From: Bugula neritina | Taxonomy: Eukaryota; Bryozoa; Gymnolaemata; Cheilostomatida; Bugulidae | Direction of reading: 5' to 3' | DNA length: 64,000 nucleotides | Assembly: GCA_964035545.1 (NCBI GenBank) | Contig: OZ037765.1 | Span: 3,157,001 to 3,221,000 of the forward strand | Part shown: one piece after another, positions 56,237 through 64,000 of the stretch | Numbering within the stretch: position 1 is the first letter of the stretch | Layout of the letters: the number at the start of each line of letters is the position of its first letter | Translations under genes and position numbers: made by a program | The notes under the pieces: model-generated | What the model was told of the DNA's origin: nothing | What the model saw: only the letters and a program-made list of their open reading frames with translations | Databases searched by the model: none

Positions 56237-59200
56237 CTACAATTCTATATGCTCATCTTCAGCCTTTTTAGAATCTAAAAATAGTAACAAATCACACTGT
56301 TATGCTGTTATGGAGAGTGAAGACACTAGCTGTAAAGCAGGGTAACATATGTATGACATACCATTGTCTAGCTGAAGAGTTTCCTCCTCTTTCTTATTGT
56401 CTATATCTTCTGAAGAGGGATTCACAGGTGGAGATGACTCCTGGGTTTCAGGCTCTTCGGACTCTTCAGCTTTAGAGTCTCCAAGTGTTTCAGTATCTAC
56501 AAAAATAAAATAACACCATTACTCTTCCTATCACCACTACTACTACTACCACTACTAGTAGCCTACTGCTACTACAGCCATCAGCCCTAATGCAGCTGCA
56601 GCTAATAACACTGCCACTACTACTAACACTATTCAAGACTACTAGTTTAGTACTAATACTTTCACTGTTACTATGAGTATACCACTTTATAACTAACCAG
56701 GAGATGGTATTGTATTTTCTTCACTAGTACTCTTGGTTTCACTGTCACTAGGAGTAGTGCCATCACTAGCACTAGTCGCCTCTTCACTGTCTTTAGAGGT
56801 GCTATTTGACTTGGTACTGTTGCTGTCTTTTATAGTTACTTTAGGTTTCTTTGGTTGCCACATCTTTGCCTTGTTTATCAAATACTTCACTTCTCTGTCC
56901 AACGCGGATATCTTGGCGACCACTTCGTCCACAGTGTAAGCTGGAGTGTCAGTGGGCAATTTCTTCTTCTGTTGTTCCTTCATCAGCCTCATCCAGTCAG
57001 CTGACTCTGTAATCAACATACATGCAGTCCAGATACCCATCTGTGAGAGTTACTATACAACTACTGGTTATTTCTATAACTTCCTACACACAACACCTGA
57101 TAGTTACCAACTCAAATTGAATCTTTATCAAAACAAAAGCATCCCAGTTTAAATGGCATTCTCTGGTTTTCAATGCAGTGGTCAGACTACCATTCAGCTG
57201 ATATCACACATTCAGCTGCACACTGTACACGGGGAAGAGGCACGAAAAGGAAGTGAGCAAACAGCTGCAGCAGAGGCACTGATAACAGTTTATCTGAACC
57301 AGGGGTGGCAGTTATAATGCAGAGTGTTTAGTAGCGCCTGCGGGCCCAGGCAGAATAATCAAGTATTTTTTCACCAAATCATACCATTCAGAAAGAAGAA
57401 ACTAAAGCGAAATTCATAGTTTGTTTTTCTCAAAATCTTTTAGAATTATAAAAAAATTTAGAGGTTAGTTGAAAGACTTAATTTTTAATTTCAACACAGC
57501 AGTGAATACAATACTTTCAACACAATTAATCTACAGTTTAAACTCTACTGCATCAGTTACCACACACAGAGCTACTACAGTAACTAGACTACTGTTACCA
57601 CACACACACAGCTACTATACTAGCTAGACTACTGTTACCACACACACAGCTACTACACTAACTAGACTACTGTTACCACACACAGCTACTACACTAACTA
57701 GACTACTGTTACCACACACACAGCTACTACACTAACTAGACTACTGTTACCACACACAGCTACTACACTAACTAGACTACTGTTACCACACACACACAGC
57801 TACTACACTAACTAAACTACTGTTACCACACACCATTGTACAGAGTCTCCAGGGTGCCCAGCTCCACGGCAGTGAAAGGCCCACCTCCCTCCTCATCCAG
57901 AATGCCGGAGGTGAAGTTCTTCATGCTCTTCAGCATGTACTTGGTGTGGTTGAGGGTGGACTTGAGGGCCTCCATAGCCCTCGGTCTCTCCTTTGATTCG
58001 GCTACCCTCTTGAACAGCCCCTTCACTAGTTTCTTAGCCTCAGACAACTTGTCTTGAAACTCCTTCAACACCAGAAGCATAAACTAGATTAGGGAGCAAA
58101 GAGGTCTAGAGACTCGTCACAGGAGATACACAATAACATTGACTGGTCTCACGAAGATGTCATAATACTAGGAGAGAGTTACTTCGTATTCACAATGTAA
58201 CTGAGACCTAAAGCCACCAGTAGAATAAATTATCGCTGCATTATTTTTCCAGGGCAACACAAGTTTTCAATAATAAATTTGCTTATGATTTTTCAACTGA
58301 ACAATTTACCTGTATGTACACTACACTCTCTAAGTTGATATTAAGTGTAACGACTAATACCTGGTGCAATGCTAAGTGCACTTACTTCTACTAGCTAGTG
58401 TATTGTACTTACTTCTACTAGCTAGTACATTACACTTACTTATACTAGCTGATGATATACTCACCGAGAGGCGTGGCCACACTCACCGAAAGAGGCGTGG
58501 CCACACTCACCGAGAGAGGCGTGGCTACACTCACCGAGAGAGGCGTGTCCAGAGGCTGCTCCTCATACCAGTCAATAATGGCTGAGAGTTTCTCCCTGAT
58601 CTCTTCTCTCTCCTCCTCCGTAGACACCGCCTCGTATTCCTCCTCGTACAGCTTGTTCTTCACGTCGTAGCTGAACGACTCCAGTTCGTTCTTCACGGCA
58701 GCCAACTTCCTTTTCTCCTCATCCTTTTCAGTCAGTCCAATGAGTCTAACAAAGTGTTTATACGACATAACCAGGGAAAACGAGATAGTACTTGTCAGAT
58801 AATTCATATTATAAAACAGCTGCTTATTGACAATACAACAATTGTGAAGAACACAATTCCAGTGTCGACAGCAAAATATGTTTAGCAATTTCATATTGTA
58901 AGTTCAACTCAGGTCAACCAATTCTTGTTCCAACACCAGACTTACACTCATTTTTATGTATTCAAAAGTCTTAACAAAGATAAAAATCGAAAAGCACTAA
59001 TTAATAATGCAGAAGTAGCAACCAACACCTGAATGGAATACTAGACATGTAGAGCCATGCTACCTTACTAAAGGGATGCAGACTGACTTACAGCTCCTTA
59101 GAAGCCTTGACGTGTTCGGAATCAGGTTCCTTGCTGTCTAGAAGAGTGACCTTGGAGCTGATTGGTCTCTTAATGGTCACAGGTTTAGGCTCAGACTTGG

Positions 59201-59795
59201 TGGTGTTGGTAGATGTGGTGTTAGCAGTGTCCACCTGCACATAGTGTGGGAATATTACTGCATTCAGCTAACTAGATGATGGATTAGACCTTCTAGATAT
59301 GTGAGAATTTGCACTGCAGCATATTTGCAGACCAAATCAACGAATAGATTACTTATATTACTTGATGATATATTTTTTAATACGAATATATTGTCACATC
59401 AAATCTACAGTAACTACAGCATACAGATACTGCATTTGTGTTGTACATCTACGATAGCTGCCACATTCACTACAGTTACTACAAGAAAACTACTACTATA
59501 ACCACACACACATACAAAGTAAATTGTATCACACATAAAAGAGGCTGCAAACCTTGTCACTCTTTGGTTTCTCGTCTTTTTCTTTGGCTGCATCTTCGGT
59601 CTTCTCAGAACTTTCTTCCTTACTTTCAGTCTCTGTTTTTTCTGCACCTTCTTGAGGTTCTTCAACCTTCTTTTCTGTTGATTCACTCTCCTTGGACTCT
59701 TCAGTTTCCTTAGCTTTGGTTTCACTGTCTGATTCTCCTGCTGAACCTGGCACACCTTCCTCCTCACCTGGAGCCTCAGAATCCTCAGGCTTCTC
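56237..59795 (-). CDS. HYOU1: HYOU1 exons j-p (acidic linker, alpha domain, HIEL terminus)
   Basis: Exons: 59553-59795, 59092-59234, 58535-58745 (alternative ends 58511, 58487, 58465), 57834-58083, 56698-57006, 56362-56496, 56237-56274. The first is an 81-residue Glu/Lys/Ser linker. The exon ending at 57834 uses the weak donor gtgtgt; this is the choice that gives the expected LYNESADWM across the junction. The last two exons encode an acidic tail and [11 protein letters not shown] followed by TAG at 56239-56237. A minus-strand AATAAA equivalent (TTTATT on plus) lies near 55842. Confidence 0.91.
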
Positions 59796-62700
59796 CTTGA
59801 AACAAAAACATCATATGAGAACATAGAGCAGCAGAACTTTCCTGCATTGAAACAGCAGAGTGACACGTGACATAGCAGTGATGTGTGTGACATAGCAGTG
59901 ACAGAGCTGTGATATGTGACTATATTGGGCACAGGAACAGTATGTTCATAGAATGTAAAGAACTAACCTCTGCTGAGTTGGACTCCTCCGTACCAGAGTT
60001 ACTTGACCCAAAGAAGCTACTGATGGTGTTACTCAACTCTGCAAACAGATGCATTATAAATCTTATAGTGCATGTATGTAAGTACTGTGTGTATATAGTG
60101 CATGTATGCATTGTATTGTGTGTATGTATAGTGTATGTACTGCATGCATGTATTGCATCTAATCAGTTTACACACCCAACACTAGTAATTAAATAAACAT
60201 TAATCCAGTCTTAACTAAGATGATCATCTCCCAGATAGTATCTGTTATGCTGCATTATAAAGTCTTATCTTCAAGATGGTCATTAAATCTTATTTTAATA
60301 TAGTTTTGTTACAGATTTTAGTGCATGATTTTTAGCCCCATTGAAGATATTTCATGAAACACTTAGTCAAGCAACATATACACACTGTATGTGTTATAGT
60401 CACACATTGGGCTTTTATTTACACAATACACATGGAATATATAATATATTATCATATAGTATACACATAATATATTATTATATTTTATTTGTAATATATA
60501 ATAACCATATACTAATACATTCACATTAGGACAACTTACTAGAGAAAGCAGATTCAGAAGCTGCTGGGTCAGGAATTCTCTCGAACACAATCTCCACCTA
60601 CAATATAATCCAGTGGTGAACCACCAGTAGCTAAGCATACGACACACAGAGCTATAGCTAGATATTACATGCATCTGATAACTGTTGGTATTATCCATGG
60701 TATTATATGTCTTGTATTAATATGAACAGACAGAGTTTTAAACCATATTCTGTGCATTTGAAAATTCACAATTTAATGGCAGGAAATCTGCAAAGAATTC
60801 ACTGTAAACTAACGCTATCCAAATCAAGCAATCCACTCTCATCGAGTTTGAAATGCGCCTTCACCCCCTTGCTCTCGGTGAGGTTGTTCACGTGCTTGTT
60901 GATTTGTTCCTTCACCCCATCTAAACTAACTGCAGTCAAGTTGAGACTTCCAAATGCCCTGCAATAAGCAACACTACTAGTTAGTAAAGTGCCTGGATAT
61001 TGTAAAGCTAAGAAATTATCAAAACTAAATCCTGCAGGTAAAGCTGCTGAGGTATTCAGTATTATGTAACATGAGCTGAGCTGCTTGGACAGACTAGTTA
61101 TTGAAATGATGAATTAGGAAATAAACAGTTTCTAGAAGAAATGTTATTTTCATACTTCAAAAAGTAAATCATCTCTATTCTGTTATACATCACATTAGAT
61201 CAGATAATACAAAGTAACTTAGCCACACTATTTCTAACTGCAGGAGAGAACAATAAAGAAAAGCACCCAGGAGCACATGTTTCGCCCTTCAACAGGTAAC
61301 TAAAAGTAACTGCACTAATAGTTTAGTAAAAGAACCTACGCCAGTTCTGACTGAGAGAGGAAAGTCACATCCCCGTAGTTGACGTTGAAGTTAAAGTCAT
61401 CCGTGTGCTTATTGAAGGTCATGACCTTCTTCTGAGGGAAAGGGTTGAGTCTAGAGAAGAGAGTTCTCTTGACGGTTCTGGTAGACTCCGCGCCATCTTC
61501 CTCAACCTTCCTCTCAAACTCCACCTAAACACAGCAGGAATACCAGACATAGAGCAGGAGTTACACTACTCAGTGAGTCATTAAATGCTGCAAATGTATT
61601 AGTTGCCCAGAAAAGTGGAATTATATAACTAGAAAACTGCTGAGAGAAGTCATAAAGTAGTAGCTGAACTGCCTGAAACTTGAACTCGAATCAGTAACTT
61701 TCAGCTGAGCAACTTTGAGTTCATTTAAATCTTTCAAATTCAAGAGCAAACTATTTGATAGTGAAACTCCACACAGGAAGCACCTACTTAGCATCATAGA
61801 GTAACACATATATGTGGTGTCAGGATTCCCACCTGAATAGGGTAGATGTTGGCATCTTTGACAGCAAAGGTTTTCACTCTGAACCCTGTGCTCAAATACG
61901 CTGCCTGATAGACAGCGCCTAGAGCTGCTGCCTCATCCGTGTTGATGCTCTTACCCAGGTCTTCACGCTTCACCGCTTTTTGGAGCATCTCCTTGACTTT
62001 AGGGGCGCGTGTACCGCCTCCCATGAGGATAACTTCATTGATCTCAGACTAAAGACAACAAACCAGTCTACACTGTGCTGATTTTGAATCATACAATCTA
62101 TTAATTCAATATATTCTCCATGTTGTAGAAACAGTAAATGAAAACATATGCCACAGTGGATTATTCTAAAACTTTACTTGAATAGACAGATAACTCCTAA
62201 ATACAGTTACTTCATCCCCTTTACTGAAATAACATTATGCACTTCCAATATGATAAAAAGGGAGGACAACTCCATATTTATTTCTGACAAAAGTTTAGGC
62301 ACTGCTAATTAAAAAATCAACTCCATGAAAAGCAGAAACTTTGGTAATCTATTTAGTATGTACTTCCAACACCAACCATTGACATTTCAGAGCTAGCCAG
62401 AGCTTGTTTCACCGGACCAGCAATTCCTTCAAATATATCGGCGGCCATATTTTCCAACTCCTCTCGGGTGACTTTAGTCTTGAAATCCTGATCGTCAAAC
62501 AAATTCTCAACCTGTAAGATATAACCGTTACTTCATTACATTACAGTGCATTACTCCATTCTATTACAGTGCATTACTCCATTCTATTACGGTGCACTAC
62601 TCCATTACATTACAGTGCACTACTCCATTACATTACAGTGCATTACTCCATTCTATTACAGTGCACTAAATGTATTTCGAATTTAACTTTCAACTAAAAT

Positions 62701-64000
62701 AGCAGGCATTGATGAACATAGAGCACCACTTTGAGTAAATAAAACAAAGGCAAATAATAAACGAAATTAATGCAAACATAGCATTAGCTAGCGTGCAGAA
62801 CGAATCTGTTGAAAATAGAAAGATCCTTAAGAGGAAATGATTGACATTTTAACATATAAAACAGTAAGTCCTGAAACAGTAAGCATCTAACTGGCTATTA
62901 GACAATACAGAACACACAGCAATATACCTGAGCAAATGTCTCTATGTTAGCACTGAGTATCTTCTTTACTCTCTCGGCCTCTTTGTGAAGCTTAGCCATG
63001 GCTCTAGGGTTCTCCTTCACATCCTTCGAAGTCTTCCTTTGTCCATTAAACACTTTAGCCAAGTGATCTCTCAACCTGAGAGTAATTTCCAGAGAACCGA
63101 GGCTACGATCAAACCCAACTCCTCGCACAGTGATCTGGGGATTCGTCTCCACTATAGACCCAACTTTCATTTTAACCACCTGCGAGAAGCACAAATATTA
63201 ATAATCAACAAAGATAGTTGACAACCTTCAACTTCCTTAAACAAAGTTCTTTGCTCATAATTTGTACTAAAATTATTTACTTCCATCACTCCTGCCAGAG
63301 TAGTATTCTAATAAACTATTCCAATACAACTGCAAATTTCCTTACCCAGAAAGGTCCCCCACTGGAACCAACAGCGTTTATTTGGGATGAGTAATTTTTC
63401 AGCTATACAAATACCCACATAATTTATTTTTGGATTTTTTTTAATACAAGTGGCTAAATTTAGACTCAAACACTGACCTGGTAGCTGACAATGGACACAG
63501 TGGTACTGGTAGAACCCATGTCAAAGAACATGTAATTCTGAGCTGTGCTGTTGAATTCTTTACGTCGGAACACTCCGTAGTTGAGAGCAACTGAAATCAG
63601 ACAGCAACTAGTGAAGTGTAACTTTGGTACATTCCTCTCTTCATACATATGTTGCACATCACCCCCACACACTCCATACACACTGGATACACGCTCAAAC
63701 ACACACAGACGAACAAAAATATTGTAGAAGGAAAGAACTCCAAAATCACAAGACTATGAATATTAAGCAAAAGAGTTCTAACTCCTTTTACAAACATACC
63801 GGCAGCGTGGTTAGTCATCAGTTGCAAGACTTTGATGCCGGCTAACTCAGCTGATCTTTTCAAAGCTCGGCGCTCAGCCTGATTAAAGTGGGCGGGACAG
63901 AGTATGACGGCATCAGTTACTTTCTGCTCAGCGAATGCGGCAGCATACTGCTTGGCTGACTCTAGGATCATTGCGAGCAGCTCTTCAACTGAGTACTTGC
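56237..64000 (-). CDS. HYOU1: HYOU1 / GRP170, hypoxia up-regulated protein 1 (ER Hsp70-family chaperone), 3' 16 exons, partial
   Basis: Large Hsp70-related chaperone of the ER lumen that binds unfolded proteins and acts as nucleotide exchange factor for BiP. Sixteen exons encode 900 residues; the signal peptide and first ~150 residues lie beyond base 64000. Visible: nucleotide-binding domain ([69 protein letters not shown]), substrate-binding beta domain ([20 protein letters not shown]), a long acidic Lys/Glu/Ser linker, and the extended alpha domain ([35 protein letters not shown]). It ends in HIEL, a KDEL-like ER retrieval signal. The order of segments follows the human protein throughout. 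One exon carries tandem alternative donors. Confidence 0.95.
57558..57834. repeat. 34-40 bp minisatellite, about 7 copies, starting at a HYOU1 donor
   Basis: The unit is close to ccacacacacagctactac plus actaactagactactgtta, varying in the number of CA pairs. On the sense strand the intron begins gtgtgtggtaacag, and the same 14 bases recur in every unit, so the array starts exactly at the splice donor. Confidence 0.92.
58376..58450. repeat. Tandem repeat next to the HYOU1 donor array
   Basis: About two and a half copies of a ~32-bp unit (cttacttctactagctagt and following). On the sense strand each unit contains gtaagt, itself a consensus donor hexamer. Confidence 0.75.
58461..58552. repeat. 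24-bp tandem repeat giving four HYOU1 donor sites
   Basis: Four copies of a unit that on the sense strand reads gcctctctcg|gtgagtgt plus ggccac. Exon ends would fall at 58535, 58511, 58487 and 58465. The first three are 24 bp apart and in frame; the last unit lacks 2 bp, so its donor (gtgagtat) is out of frame. Confidence 0.93.
59968..64000 (-). CDS. HYOU1: HYOU1 exons a-i (nucleotide-binding and beta domains)
   Basis: Exons in transcript order: 63800-64000 (cut by the window edge; the first two bases finish a codon), 63478-63590, 62928-63179, 62377-62511, 61833-62048, 61340-61524, 60814-60958, 60540-60597, 59968-60038. The exon at 62928-63179 has [20 protein letters not shown], and 61833-62048 has the GGGTR phosphate-loop-like signature of Hsp70 family ATPases. 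The exon at 59968-60038 contains [13 protein letters not shown], equivalent to the LGNTISSLFG motif of vertebrate HYOU1. Phases agree at each junction. Confidence 0.93.
62539..62666. repeat. 23-bp minisatellite, 5-6 copies, in a HYOU1 intron
   Basis: The unit is attacagtgcattactccatt plus ct or variants, about 30 bp upstream of the acceptor of the exon starting at 62511. Confidence 0.88.

Overview
This is a 64 kb piece of an intron-rich, AT-rich animal nuclear genome. Three things point to an invertebrate metazoan: standard GT-AG introns, a motile-cilium gene, and metazoan-type HYOU1 and sterol C5-desaturase. A clade cannot be fixed from this sequence alone. Dense minisatellites, (AT)n tracts, hAT elements and MITEs, and a tRNA-derived SINE fit a marine invertebrate. 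I built the exon models by hand by joining open frames at GT/AG sites; every junction keeps the reading frame.

Layout. (1) About 0.5-37.2 kb, minus strand: the first 36 coding exons (1,811 codons) of CFAP46 (FAP46/TTC40), an axonemal central-apparatus protein; the gene continues past base 1. Its introns hold most of the window's mobile DNA: a 1.8 kb hAT element with a perfect 8-bp target duplication, a 4.1 kb terminal-inverted-repeat element carrying decayed coding remnants, two related hAT-type MITEs, a short MITE, hairpins and several minisatellites. (2) 37.2-39.8 kb: a divergent, AT-rich low-complexity spacer with a possible RFX X-box near CFAP46. (3) 39.8-42.1 kb and 50.2-52.1 kb, plus strand: two tandem four-exon SC5D (lathosterol oxidase) genes, 283 and 284 aa, with matching exon structure. 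Their last ~200 bp are ~96% identical although the upstream coding sequence has diverged, a sign of gene conversion. The 8 kb between them holds an (AT)n tract, a 5 kb inverted-repeat pair and tRNA-like SINE sequence. (4) 53.4-55.8 kb, plus: a four-exon gene for a 301-aa secreted protein I do not recognise. (5) 56.2-64.0 kb, minus: the last 16 exons (900 aa) of HYOU1/GRP170, an ER Hsp70-family chaperone ending in the ER-retrieval-like tetrapeptide HIEL; its N-terminus lies beyond base 64000.

The genes do not form an operon or a pathway. The most unusual feature is a recurring pattern: tandem repeats abut exon-intron junctions, and their unit contains a copy of the splice site itself. The clearest case is a 24-bp unit giving three in-frame tandem 5' splice sites in HYOU1. 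In CFAP46, acceptor-containing repeats lie at exons 16, 18 and 23, and HYOU1 has a donor-containing repeat at 57.56-57.83 kb. This could arise by local duplication across splice junctions and could feed alternative splicing; it needs transcript data to test.
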